This document shows, one piece after another, positions 7,754 to 16,648 of a stretch of 32,761 nt of DNA. Both the position numbers and the translations under genes were made by a program. The notes beneath the pieces are model-generated. The model ran no database searches, had not been told where the DNA came from, and saw only the letters and a program-made list of their open reading frames with translations. Source of the stretch: Nitrosotalea sp. (lineage in GTDB: Archaea > Halobacteriota > Syntropharchaeia > Alkanophagales > Methanospirareceae); the NCBI GenBank assembly GCA_020725315.1, contig DYFG01000002.1:1-32761 (forward strand). Direction: 5' to 3'. Numbering within the stretch: position 1 is the stretch's first letter; the number at the start of each line of letters is the position of its first letter.

Positions 7754-7775
7754 CCGCTTATACTATAAACATAAC
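7754..7775. promoter_or_regulatory. Divergent TATA region between serA and eno
   Basis: CTTATACTATAAACATAA in the 117-base divergent gap reads as a TATA-like element on both strands. It lies about 30-45 bases upstream of the serA start on the minus strand. For eno it would lie about 75 bases upstream, giving a leader of about 45 bases. Confidence 0.4.
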
Positions 7776-7844
7776 ATCGCTAACAATAAGTTAACGATGG
7801 AAGAAATAAATCGTCGGCAGGTATGATTATAATGTGAACCAACG

Positions 7845-9128
7845 ATGACAGTAATAGAGATGAGGGAAATAAAAGGCAGAGAGATTCTGGATTCGCGTGG
7901 AAACCCAACAATAGAAGTAGAAGTGAGTACAGCGAACGGGTTTGGCAGGGCGAGCGTGCCTTCAGGAGCATCAACCGGAAGTAAAGAGGCGTGGGAGAAA
8001 CGTGATGATGACAAGAAGCGATATAACGGCAAGGGGGTTCTCAAGGCAGTTGAAGCCGTGAATACGGTGATTAAAGGGGCACTCATTGGCATGAATACGC
8101 TCGAGCAAAGAGAGATAGATACGCAACTGATAGAACTGGATGGAACGGAAAACAAGTCGAGATTGGGTGCGAATGCTATCCTCGGGACATCGATGGCGGT
8201 CTGTAAAGCCGCTGCAGACTCGTTAAAAAAATCGCTCTTTGCATATATCTGTGAAGATGTCGCGGGAATGATGCTCCGGTATGAACTTCCAATACCGATG
8301 ATGAACGTGATAAACGGCGGTCAGCATGCAGGTAACGAACTGAGCATCCAGGAGTTCCTTATATTACCCAGGGGCTTTGACCGGTTCAGCGCTAATTTAC
8401 GAGCAGGTGTCGAGACTTATCACGCACTTAAAAAGGTAGTAGAGGATAAGCACGGGAAGATAGCCACGAATGTTGGAGATGAAGGCGGCTATGCACCGCC
8501 CATGCGTATGACGGCTCAGCCACTCGATGCGATAACCGAAGCGATAACCGAAGCTGGTTATTCTGAGGATGAAATACGGTTGGGTATCGACGCTGCGGCT
8601 TCCTCCTTCTTCGACTCGAAAGCACAAAAATATCAGATAGATGGCGTACAGAAAGACGGTCCTGAACTCATCGACTTTTATCACGCCCTTGTGGAACGCT
8701 ATCCGATCGAATTGATAGAGGACCCTTTTGAAGAGGAATCATTCGATCTCTTTGCGGAACTCACCGCTAAGATACCACAGAAAATAATCGTTGGCGACGA
8801 TCTTTTTGTAACGAATGTCGAGCGACTCGAAGAGGGCATAAAGAAAAAAGCAGCAAATGCAATTCTGCTGAAGTTGAATCAGATTGGCACTATTTCGGAA
8901 GCGCTGGATACTATTAGATTGGCTTCTCAAAACGGCTATAAGAAAGTAGTCAGCCATCGGTCAGGAGAGACTGAAGATACGCTTATCGCCGATTTCTCGG
9001 TGGCAATAAACGCGGATATAATAAAAACGGGCGCTCCCGCACGGAGCGAAAGAACGTGTAAATACAATCAATTGTTGCGGATAGAGGAGGAAATAGGGGA
9101 GAAAGCGAGGAGCAAGAAGATTTTTTGA
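7845..9128 (+). CDS. eno: Enolase
   Basis: A 427-residue cytosolic enzyme that interconverts 2-phosphoglycerate and phosphoenolpyruvate in glycolysis and gluconeogenesis. Signatures in order: REILDSRGNPTIEVEV at the N-terminus, the mobile loop VPSGASTGSKEAWEKRD, NGGQHAGNELSIQEF, and the catalytic glutamate region NVGDEGGYAPP. Magnesium ligands follow in GIDAAASS, LIEDPFEEE and VGDDLFVTN. The catalytic lysine lies in LLKLNQIGT and the family signature SHRSGETED comes next. Length is normal. I take ATG 7845; ATG 7860 (starting MREIKGREIL) is a possible later start, because ribosome-binding signals are weak at both. Confidence 0.96.
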   Translation: MTVIEMREIKGREILDSRGNPTIEVEVSTANGFGRASVPSGASTGSKEAWEKRDDDKKRYNGKGVLKAVEAVNTVIKGALIGMNTLEQREIDTQLIELDGTENKSRLGANAILGTSMAVCKAAADSLKKSLFAYICEDVAGMMLRYELPIPMMNVINGGQHAGNELSIQEFLILPRGFDRFSANLRAGVETYHALKKVVEDKHGKIATNVGDEGGYAPPMRMTAQPLDAITEAITEAGYSEDEIRLGIDAAASSFFDSKAQKYQIDGVQKDGPELIDFYHALVERYPIELIEDPFEEESFDLFAELTAKIPQKIIVGDDLFVTNVERLEEGIKKKAANAILLKLNQIGTISEALDTIRLASQNGYKKVVSHRSGETEDTLIADFSVAINADIIKTGAPARSERTCKYNQLLRIEEEIGEKARSKKIF

Positions 9129-9209
9129 CACCAGATATTGGATCCATTTTTAGTCAAGGTGAAAAATGAGCGAAAGTTTTGTTCGTCCAGAGTCCAAGGA
9201 GGGATTAAA

Positions 9210-9426
9210 ATGGGAAAACATGAGATAAATGAAGAGATACCGAATGGAAAATGCAGTCTTTGCTAATGTGTGTGGGAAAATTGCCACCCAAGTTTGCGCA
9301 CAATGTATCTATGAGGGCAAGGGGTGGCTTTGCGATAAGTGTGGTCGGAAACATGAGTGCGGTGAAGATATGCTCTTGCCAGTGGTTAATTCTCCACGGG
9401 TTGGAATGTGTGGATATACAGGATAG
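9210..9426 (+). pseudogene. Frameshifted zinc-ribbon protein remnant
   Basis: A strong Shine-Dalgarno (AAGGAGGG, 9196-9203) precedes ATG 9210. This frame reads MGKHEINEEIPNGKCSLC and then stops at 9264-9266. A +1 frame overlapping it continues to 9426 with VCGKIATQVCAQC, GWLCDKCGRKHECGED and LLPVVNSPRVGMCGYTG. Joined, the two give paired Cys-x2-Cys knuckles typical of a zinc-binding tail. From memory this tail accompanies some plasmid pRiA4b ORF3-like proteins in methanogens. The body of such a protein is absent. It is most simply an internally deleted, frameshifted remnant; the downstream frame alone (from 9247) could still make a small zinc protein. Confidence 0.5.
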
Positions 9427-9442
9427 GAACATGATGCGTGCC

Positions 9443-9545
9443 GAACGTCAGATAACACAGCATATACGCTTCGGGCTGACGCCCTTGCCCTGAGGGACAT
9501 TGCTCCCTTCGGTCGCAACGTCGTATATACTGAAAACGTTGTGTA
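9443..9545. repeat. Hairpin-rich intergenic element with imperfect terminal inverted repeats
   Basis: The outer arms ATATACG (9462-9468) and CGTATAT (9522-9528) are perfect complements, extended imperfectly by ACACAGC / GTTGTGT-like flanks. Inside lie GGGC-TGAC-GCCC (9473-9484) and CCC-TGA-GGG (9488-9496), plus GGGA/TCCC arms to 9508. No convincing reading frame crosses it. It could be a structured RNA, a REP/MITE-like element or a terminator cluster after the zinc-ribbon remnant. Confidence 0.5.
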
Positions 9546-9565
9546 AAAACTCATGTTTGTATAAA

Positions 9566-9580
9566 AAGGAAAAATATATA
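9566..9580 (+). promoter_or_regulatory. TATA box before the cysteine-rich micro-ORF
   Basis: AAAGGAAAAATATATA has the purine-rich BRE followed by TATA expected of a strong archaeal promoter. A start site 25 bases downstream would fall near 9600, just before the Shine-Dalgarno at 9603-9611. Confidence 0.5.
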
Positions 9581-9618
9581 ATGTTATGAAATCAACAAAG
9601 CGAAAGGAGGTAAACAAA

Positions 9619-9663
9619 ATGCAAGTTGGAGCATGTGGTATATGTTGTGATGCCTGCGGATAA
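9619..9663 (+). CDS. Cysteine-rich micro-ORF, possibly a truncated DUF3795 gene
   Basis: A perfect Shine-Dalgarno (AAAGGAGGT) sits 7 bases before ATG 9619, followed by the 14-residue peptide MQVGACGICCDACG and TAA. The CGICC...C pattern is how DUF3795-type cysteine-rich proteins begin, so this may be the surviving 5' end of such a gene. Alternatively it is a genuine leader peptide, since its end overlaps the ATG (9650) of the next frame in a way that would couple translation. The combination of strong promoter, strong ribosome site and tiny product is unusual. Confidence 0.45.
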   Translation: MQVGACGICCDACG

Positions 9664-9850
9664 AAAATTCCGTATTGAAGTTATAAAACCAAATGGATTA
9701 TTATTTCTCAGCACACTTTCTATAATCAACCCTGAACACTACGGGAAGGGGTTCCTATTCCCAAAGAATCCAATTCATTTCAAGATAGAGTATATCGCCA
9801 CTTCTGACTGGGAAATACGGCAGGTGGTTCTTATAAATAAAAGGATATAA
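9650..9850 (+). CDS. Hypothetical 66-residue protein
   Basis: Starting at ATG 9650 the frame gives MPADKKFRIEVIKPNG and then a beta-rich sequence ending VVLINKRI. It has no membrane segment or known motif. It overlaps the end of the 14-residue cysteine-rich frame by 14 bases and has no good ribosome site of its own, so coupled translation would be needed. AT-rich. It could be a fragment of a larger gene; I cannot name it. The 79 bases between it and the SNF2 gene hold only that gene's ribosome binding site. Confidence 0.4.
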   Translation: MPADKKFRIEVIKPNGLLFLSTLSIINPEHYGKGFLFPKNPIHFKIEYIATSDWEIRQVVLINKRI

Positions 9851-9929
9851 ATATCAATATGGAACGGATATGAAAACTGAATATCCCTTTGATGGTAAGA
9901 AGTATGAAAAATAGAGAGGAGATAAGCGT

Positions 9930-12900
9930 ATGCTGGTCTTACATGCGGTATGGGACAAAGACAGGCTTTATCTCTGGGCTGAATCTTCCACCCTGCCAGT
10001 AGCAGCCCCAAGAAGTCGTGGTCGGAAGCCTAAGAAGCACAAAATAAAAGCACATCCTTTATCTCTCGCCGGAGATGAGTTGAGGGAAGTTATTGAGAGC
10101 ATCTCAGACCAAACTTATCTAAAGTCTGTGAAGCATCTTGATCAAACTATCATAAAGTTTGAAACGAAAACATTCCTCTTACCCTCAACAGAAAACGGTC
10201 CGCTGCCGTCACCGTGGCTGATCCGAGAAGGGGATTACAGCGTTGAGAAAGCAACTGGGTTAGCGGGCTGGAATATTGAGACTTTGACTTTCGACGACCC
10301 CTATTTAACATTTGATTTCTTACTCGGACTGCCTGAACAGCCCCCTCATGGCTTTGCCTTCGGTAGTTCCTTACGATTCTGGATTGAAGTAGCCAAGTTC
10401 TCACTTGAACTTATTGCGAGAGAGCAGTTTATACCCTCAATCAAAGCCGTTAAGCAAGACTTTCGGGTTGCAGCATGGGAGGTGGTTATTACTGAAGAGG
10501 ACTCAGAACGCGTGCGTACGCTCTCAGAGGCGATGCCACCGAGCTGTCGAGCATTCTCGGACAAAGATAAATCGCCGATGTCATCATCGACAGACATGGT
10601 CTTGAGTTTTGTCAACCGAACCGTTGACGCGTTTATACGCAAAAGCTTAGCATCTACTTCGCTACTCCCTCCTCGTCGTGGTCGCCGCCCAGAAGTTCTC
10701 CCCTTGCCGGAGCAATGGCTTCAAGCTCTTTCAACTGATAATCCTGTTCTTGTGGCGTCACCTGAAGAATTAAACTCCTTTTCCACTGAGATTCAGGCAT
10801 GGCTCGCTCAACTTCGACCAGCCGCACCGGATGCACCGTTTCGCACCTGCTTTAGACTTGAACCACCTTCAGATTCAGGCGGAGAAGAAAATGGTGAGAG
10901 ATGGAAGGTTCGTTTCCTTCTCCAGGCAAAGGATGACCGGAGTCTACTGGTCCCACCGGAGGAGGTCTGGAAAACGAGGTCAAGCACACTTACTTTTCTC
11001 AAACGGAGGTTTGAAAACCCGCAGGAACAATTACTTGCCGACCTCGGAAGAGCGTCCCTGGTTTTTCCCGCCATCGAGATGAGCTTGCAAGCCGCGTCTC
11101 CCGTAGGACTGGAACTGGACGCAGAGCAGGCTTATTCCTTTTTGCGACAGTCAGCACCACTTCTGGAACAGAGTGGTTTCGGCGTACTTCTCCCATCGTG
11201 GTGGGAGAAGCCGGGTGCACGTATTGGCGTAAAACTCAAGCTGAAGCCTGCATCTGCACCAGATGGAAGTGGCAAAGTGGTAACTTCCGGGCTTCTTGGC
11301 GTTAAAGGTATCATCGCTTATGACTGGGAAGTTGCTGTGGGCGACGAAACGCTTTCTGAGACGGAATTCGAACATTTAGCCTCTTTAAAGGTACCTTTGG
11401 TTCAAGTACGAGGACAGTGGGTGGAATTGCGACCTGAAGCGATAGAAGCGGCAATCGAATTCTTCAAAAAGAAGCACGATGGCGGCGAAATGACTTTGAG
11501 CGAGGCGATACAACTTGGACTGGGTGCAGGTACTGAGGATGTGGAAACAGAATTTGGTCTACCCGTAGTGGAAGTGGAGACAGAGGGCTGGCTCGAGGAT
11601 ATGCTAAGCAGTTTCTCTGAAGGTGCTGAAATAACACCTGTTAAGACGCCACGAACCTTCCGCGGCAAGCTCCGCCCTTATCAGGTAAAAGGCGTCTCAT
11701 GGCTCGCATACCTGAATAAATTCGGACTTGGTGCCTGCTTAGCGGACGACATGGGTTTGGGGAAGACGATCGAGCTGATCGCCCTTCTTCTGCATGAGCG
11801 CTCGGATAAACGAAGGGAGAAGCTGGCACCAACACTTCTAATCAGTCCCATGTCAGTGGTTGGCAACTGGCAAAAAGAGGTTGAACGGTTCGCACCATCG
11901 CTAAAAGTCATGGTTCATCACGGCGCCGATAGACTTATGGGCGAAATCTTCGCGGGGGAAGCAAAGAAGCATGACCTCGTCATCAGCACTTACGCACTGG
12001 CGCATCGAGACGAAGATACGCTTTCCACGGTTCACTGGCGGCACGTCGTGCTGGACGAAGCACAGAATATAAAAAATCCGGCTGCTAAACAGACGAAAGC
12101 GATAAAGAAGCTCAAAGCAGAGCAGAGAATCGCACTCACCGGGACACCCGTAGAAAACCGTCTGTCTGAACTCTGGTCTATCATGGACTTCCTCAACCCC
12201 GGGTACCTGAAATCCGCACGAGATTTCCGCACGAAGTTCGCTTTGCCCATCGAGAGATATAGAAAGAAAGAGCGTGCCGAGATGCTTCGTCGCATAATTC
12301 AGCCCTTTGTGCTTAGGCGTGTGAAAACCGACCCCAAGATCATCAAGGATTTACCTGAGAAGATGGAGATGAACGTTTACTACAACCTTACAAAAGAGCA
12401 GGCTTCGCTTTACGAAGCTGTTGTTTCGGATATGATGGAAAGAATAGAGCAATCCGAAGGAATCGAACGTAAAGGACTGGTGCTCGCTACTCTAATGAAG
12501 CTGAAGCAAATCTGCAATCACCCTGCGTTGTTCCTCCAGGATGGTAGTATCTTAGAAGGTCGCTCCGGGAAGCTTGCTCGAGTGGAAGAGATGCTTGAGG
12601 AGGTACTTGCAGAGGGCGACAAAGCGCTTATTTTTACGCAGTTCGCGGGAATGGGTGTTATGTTGCGGCACTATTTACAGGAGAAGTTAGGGTGCGAGAC
12701 GCTATTCTTGCACGGAGGCACACCAAAGAAGCAGCGAGATGCTATGATCCAGCGGTTCCAGAATGACCATTACGGTTCACCGCTATTTATTCTTTCACTT
12801 AAAGCGGGCGGTTTTGGACTCAACCTGACCGCTGCGAACCATGTCTTCCACTTTGACCGGTGGTGGAATCCAGCAGTTGAGAATCAGGCAACGGACCGCG

Positions 12901-13109
12901 TCTTCCGCATCGGGCAGAAGAAAAATGTCCAGGTTCATAAGTTCGTCTGCATCGGCACGCTTGAAGAGCGCATAAACCAGATGATAGAGCAGAAGAAGGA
13001 GCTTGCAGACTCTATTATCGGCACTGGTGAGGCTTGGCTCACGGAATTATCAACAGAGCAGCTCAAAGAGGTCTTCACGTTGAGTCGTGATGCGATATGG
13101 GGTGATTAA
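9930..13109 (+). CDS. SNF2-family DNA helicase/translocase (SWIM-associated, HelZ-like)
   Basis: A 1059-residue superfamily 2 ATPase. Residues 1-560 form the long N-terminal region of bacterial/archaeal SNF2 proteins that travel with SWIM proteins. The ATPase core follows: RPYQVKGVSWLAYL, motif I DDMGLGKT (about residue 605), motif II DEAQN (about 707), motif III LTGTPVENR, then the C-terminal lobe with LIFTQFAGMG, LHGGTPKKQRD, LSLKAGGFGLNLTAANHV and TDRVFRIGQ (about 985). These proteins are thought to translocate on duplex DNA and remodel protein-DNA complexes in repair. GAGAGGAGA precedes ATG 9930. It ends 3 bases before the SWIM gene, whose ribosome site lies in its last codons, so the two are one operon. 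GC-rich compared with the preceding debris zone. Confidence 0.92.
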   Translation: MLVLHAVWDKDRLYLWAESSTLPVAAPRSRGRKPKKHKIKAHPLSLAGDELREVIESISDQTYLKSVKHLDQTIIKFETKTFLLPSTENGPLPSPWLIREGDYSVEKATGLAGWNIETLTFDDPYLTFDFLLGLPEQPPHGFAFGSSLRFWIEVAKFSLELIAREQFIPSIKAVKQDFRVAAWEVVITEEDSERVRTLSEAMPPSCRAFSDKDKSPMSSSTDMVLSFVNRTVDAFIRKSLASTSLLPPRRGRRPEVLPLPEQWLQALSTDNPVLVASPEELNSFSTEIQAWLAQLRPAAPDAPFRTCFRLEPPSDSGGEENGERWKVRFLLQAKDDRSLLVPPEEVWKTRSSTLTFLKRRFENPQEQLLADLGRASLVFPAIEMSLQAASPVGLELDAEQAYSFLRQSAPLLEQSGFGVLLPSWWEKPGARIGVKLKLKPASAPDGSGKVVTSGLLGVKGIIAYDWEVAVGDETLSETEFEHLASLKVPLVQVRGQWVELRPEAIEAAIEFFKKKHDGGEMTLSEAIQLGLGAGTEDVETEFGLPVVEVETEGWLEDMLSSFSEGAEITPVKTPRTFRGKLRPYQVKGVSWLAYLNKFGLGACLADDMGLGKTIELIALLLHERSDKRREKLAPTLLISPMSVVGNWQKEVERFAPSLKVMVHHGADRLMGEIFAGEAKKHDLVISTYALAHRDEDTLSTVHWRHVVLDEAQNIKNPAAKQTKAIKKLKAEQRIALTGTPVENRLSELWSIMDFLNPGYLKSARDFRTKFALPIERYRKKERAEMLRRIIQPFVLRRVKTDPKIIKDLPEKMEMNVYYNLTKEQASLYEAVVSDMMERIEQSEGIERKGLVLATLMKLKQICNHPALFLQDGSILEGRSGKLARVEEMLEEVLAEGDKALIFTQFAGMGVMLRHYLQEKLGCETLFLHGGTPKKQRDAMIQRFQNDHYGSPLFILSLKAGGFGLNLTAANHVFHFDRWWNPAVENQATDRVFRIGQKKNVQVHKFVCIGTLEERINQMIEQKKELADSIIGTGEAWLTELSTEQLKEVFTLSRDAIWGD

Positions 13110-13112
13110 AAA

Positions 13113-14030
13113 ATGGGTTGGAACAGCTACTGGGGCTATTACAGACCTGCGAAACCGAAAGAAGTAAAAGATGGCATAAGAGCGAAGAGTAAACGAGGCG
13201 CAATTGGCGAGACCTGGTGGTCAAAACGATGGATTGACGTGCTTGAATCCTTCGATATGGGTGAAAGACTGAGCAGAGGGCGCTCTTATGCTCGTAAAGG
13301 ACAGGTAATCTCAATTGACGTCCATAAAGGGATTGTTACCGCTAAGGTTCAGGGCACACGACCAAAACCCTACGATGTCAGAATCCAATTGAAGCCGATT
13401 GCTGAACACGATTGGGACAAAGTAACGGATGCAATGGCATCAAAGGCGATATTTGCAGCTAAGTTGCTTTCAGGCGAGATGCCGCTCGACATCGAGGATG
13501 CTTTCAGTGAAGCTGGTATCGCTCTTTTTCCTAAAGCCAAGAAAGAACTAGAAACTGATTGCTCCTGTCCCGATTGGGCAAATCCATGTAAGCATATCGC
13601 AGCGGTCTATTACCTCTTAGCAGAGCGGTTTGACGAAGACCCGTTTCTTATCTTCAAACTCCGTGGTCGAACAAAGGATGAGATCATTGATGCTCTTCGT
13701 GAAAAGCGTGCTGCTGCCGCAACTGCGGAAGAAAAAAGCGAAGCGATAACCGAAACCGCTGTTTCCATCTCTGGCGAGAAAGTCAGACCTCTGGAGGAAT
13801 GTCTGGATTCTTTCTGGCAAGCGGGTGATGCGTTGGATTCCTTTTCCGTGAATCCTGCTCCTCCAGAGGTAGAGAATGCAATTCTTAAAAGACTGGGAGA
13901 TCTTCCTTTCTCCGTTGGCAAAGTCAATCTCGTATCGTTGCTGCCAAAGGCATACAAAGTGGCGAGCAGTAGGGCATTGCAGAAGGCATCCGGGGAATTG
14001 GAAGAAGGTGCAGAAAGCAGGAACGCTTAG
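13113..14030 (+). CDS. SWIM zinc-finger protein, partner of the SNF2 helicase
   Basis: A 305-residue protein with the SWIM zinc motif CSCPDWANPCKH (about residues 150-161; pattern C-x-C-x(n)-C-x-H) in the middle. The N-terminus is conserved in this family (WGYYRPAKPKEVKDGI, then GETWWSKRWIDVLE). The C-terminal third has low-complexity Ala/Glu stretches and a helical tail. SWIM domains bind DNA or proteins. The SNF2-SWIM gene pair recurs in bacteria and archaea and is inferred to act as a complex. The start ATG 13113 is 3 bases after the helicase stop, with GGGGTGAT overlapping the helicase 3' end as ribosome site. Confidence 0.9.
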   Translation: MGWNSYWGYYRPAKPKEVKDGIRAKSKRGAIGETWWSKRWIDVLESFDMGERLSRGRSYARKGQVISIDVHKGIVTAKVQGTRPKPYDVRIQLKPIAEHDWDKVTDAMASKAIFAAKLLSGEMPLDIEDAFSEAGIALFPKAKKELETDCSCPDWANPCKHIAAVYYLLAERFDEDPFLIFKLRGRTKDEIIDALREKRAAAATAEEKSEAITETAVSISGEKVRPLEECLDSFWQAGDALDSFSVNPAPPEVENAILKRLGDLPFSVGKVNLVSLLPKAYKVASSRALQKASGELEEGAESRNA

Positions 14031-14145
14031 ATAATGGAATGGTCAACTGTGTTTAACCTCCTATTCACCAGAACACCTATTACAAAAAACTGTTAGAGGG
14101 ATGAACAGAAAATAAGATTGGAAAGGGAGTTAAGTATATGGTGAA

Positions 14146-16558
14146 ATGTTCTTAAAATCGCTCACGCTGAAGAATTACCGAAAATATAAAAATACGTCTG
14201 TTGAGTTCCCGGATGGCGTTATAGGCATTATCGGGTTAAATGGTGTGGGGAAGACCACTCTGGTTGAGGCGATAGGCTGGGCTTTATTTGGCCATCATGC
14301 AGCTCGAACAACTAAAGAGCAGATAAAAAGGGAAGGTGCATCGCCCCATGAGCCATGCAGCGTTGCCCTGGAATTCGAGCTGGATGGTGATAGTATGAAG
14401 TGGTAAGAGAGATGGTAGGCAAGAATTTAGTGCCAAAGGCACGTCTCGTCATCAATAGAAGACTCATAACGGACAATGCTGATGAGGTCACCGCAGTAAT
14501 AGAGGAAAAAATCGGCATGGATTACTTGTCCTTCTTCATTTCGGTCTTCGCACGGCAGAAAGAGTTGAACGCGCTCTCAGCTATGAGAGCCGCGGAGAGG
14601 AAGAAGCTCGTGCTCCGAATGCTCGGCATAGAGCAGATAGAGAGGAGTATACAGGCGATAAGAGAGGATAAGAGAGGTAAAGAGAAGCGGATAGAAGGTA
14701 TAAAAGCGGCAACTGTGGATAAAGAAGGCAGAAGGAAGATAGATGTGCTTACAAGTAAGCAAGAAGAATCGGAGAACGCGAAAGAGGCACTTTTACCGAT
14801 TATAAAAGATATAGAAGCCTCTACGCGTGCTAAAGAGAGAGAGGTGGAGAAATCAAAAGAAGATTTGGGGATCGCCACGAGAACCTATGAGAGATACGTA
14901 GCGTTGAGCACTAATCTGGGCGAGAGGCGAAGTGATTTGGATAATGTGAGGAAGCGGGGGGAAGAGAGGGAAAAGGAGCTCACTGATCTGCTTGAAAAGA
15001 AAGAACAGCTTGAAGGAATTGCTGATAAAGAGGCACATTACTTCCAGATGCGGGAGAAGAAGGAGGAACTCGATTCGTTGCGAGAGAGATATCAACGCAA
15101 GCTCGAGCTGGTGGAAAGGGAAGAGAAAACCTCGCTGGAGCTCCAAAAGCGTGAGGAGAACATAAGAGGGTTGAAGCAGCAGAGTGCAGAATTTGAAGGC
15201 GTCGAGGAGCAGGTGAAAGCGGTAAAGAGGATGAGGGATGAAGTACAGAAACAAAAGGAGATTATACATTCAAGACTCGGCGCTTTTAAATCACTGATAG
15301 TAGAGCATAAGAAGGAGATAGAAGAGAGTAAGGGAAAGAAGAAGGGAATAGAGGATTTGGGTCCTGAGGGCGAATGCCCGATGTGTGAAAGGAAATTGGG
15401 ATTACATTACGAAGGGCTCGTAAAGAAGCTCCACGAGGAGATACAAACCCAAACGAAAAAACTCCATTCGATTTTTAACGAATACAAAAGTAAAAAAGAG
15501 GAACTTGCTTCTTTGGAACGTGAAGAAGCATTGCTCGTACAGAGGGATAAAGAGCTGGATATGCGTATAAGGGAGAAGCGCGCGCTGGATATGCGAATTG
15601 TGCATGAAGGGCGTGAGTTAGAGCGGTGGAAGAAGGAATTTGAGTTGATAAAGAGCGATTTGAAACCGCTCATGGCTGTGGAATTTGATGATGATGCTTA
15701 TAGAGAGGTTATTTCCGCTATAAAGGATCTTGAAGTGGTTTATAGGAAGATACTCGGGTTACGAGCGGAGATAGGGAGGATTGACGAGGTGGAAAATAAT
15801 CTGCGAATGTTACGTGAATTGGAACGCAGAACTTCGGAGGATATAACGGTTCTGCAAAGACAGATAGACGAATTAGCATTTGATAAGAAGGAATATGATG
15901 AGAAGAGGGCGAGGTACGAACGGAAGAAGGAGGAATTGAACGAATTGAGGCTCAAGCTTTTGGAGAGGAGAAACGAGTTCGAGAACGTATGTAGAGAGAT
16001 AGCGCGTGTCATAGAAGAAATGGAGGAGCAAAAGAGGTTACTGGAGGAGAAGGAGAACGAAGAGACGGAGATACTGTATCTGAGCTTGCTGGACAAGCTC
16101 ATGAATGACTTCAAGGTGTACATGGTCGGCAGGATTCGTCCGATGCTCTCTGGTTATGCATCAGATATGCTGAGACGGTTAACGGATGGTAAATACAGCA
16201 TGCTGGAGCTGGATGAGAAGTATGATGTCTTCATCTATGACGAAGGCACACCGTATGAAATAAACAGGTTCTCAGGCGGTGAGGAGGACTTAGCAAATCT
16301 CTGCCTCAGACTTGCGATTTCCGCAGTGGTTGCCGAACGGAGTGCGATTCAAACGAATTTTATTATCCTCGATGAGATCTTTGGCTCACAGGACGCTTTT
16401 CGGAGACGGAATATTATTTTAGCATTGAATGAGTCTCGAAGAAGTTCAGACAGATATTTTTAATCACGCACATAGAGGACGTGAAGGATTATATGGAGTA
16501 TGTGCTGCGGGTGATCGAAGATGAAGAGGGCGTGAGTTCGGTGAAGATGGGGGAGTAG
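14146..16558 (+). pseudogene. rad50: Rad50-like ATPase, interrupted by two single-base frameshifts
   Basis: Together three frames encode a Rad50-type double-strand-break repair ATPase of about 804 residues. Frame one (14146-14406) has the N-terminal lobe and Walker A GLNGVGKTT, then stops after SMKW. Frame two (from about 14400 to 16463) continues with VREMVGKNLVPKARLVIN, long coiled coils, the zinc hook CPMC (near 15375), the ABC signature FSGGEED, Walker B FIILDEIFG and GSQD, then stops after DRYF. A third frame resumes with KKFRQIFLITHIEDVKDYME to TAG at 16556-16558. Each break is explained by one missing base (after AAG near 14400, and near 16437). All motifs are intact, so sequencing error or very recent decay are both possible. 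No mre11 gene is adjacent, which is unusual. Confidence 0.85.
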
Positions 16559-16648
16559 GCTAAGTCAATTCCGCAGATCTGCAAGGCACTAACTTGACTA
16601 TCAATTTATCTATTCTTCTATCATAATTATATGCTTTGGTAGAATGAT

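Noticed and set aside
14390..14410. Programmed ribosomal frameshifting as the explanation for the Rad50 break
   Set aside because: The site ATGAAGTGGTAA has no slippery heptamer and no obvious downstream structure, and a second break occurs near the 3' end; two lost bases are simpler.
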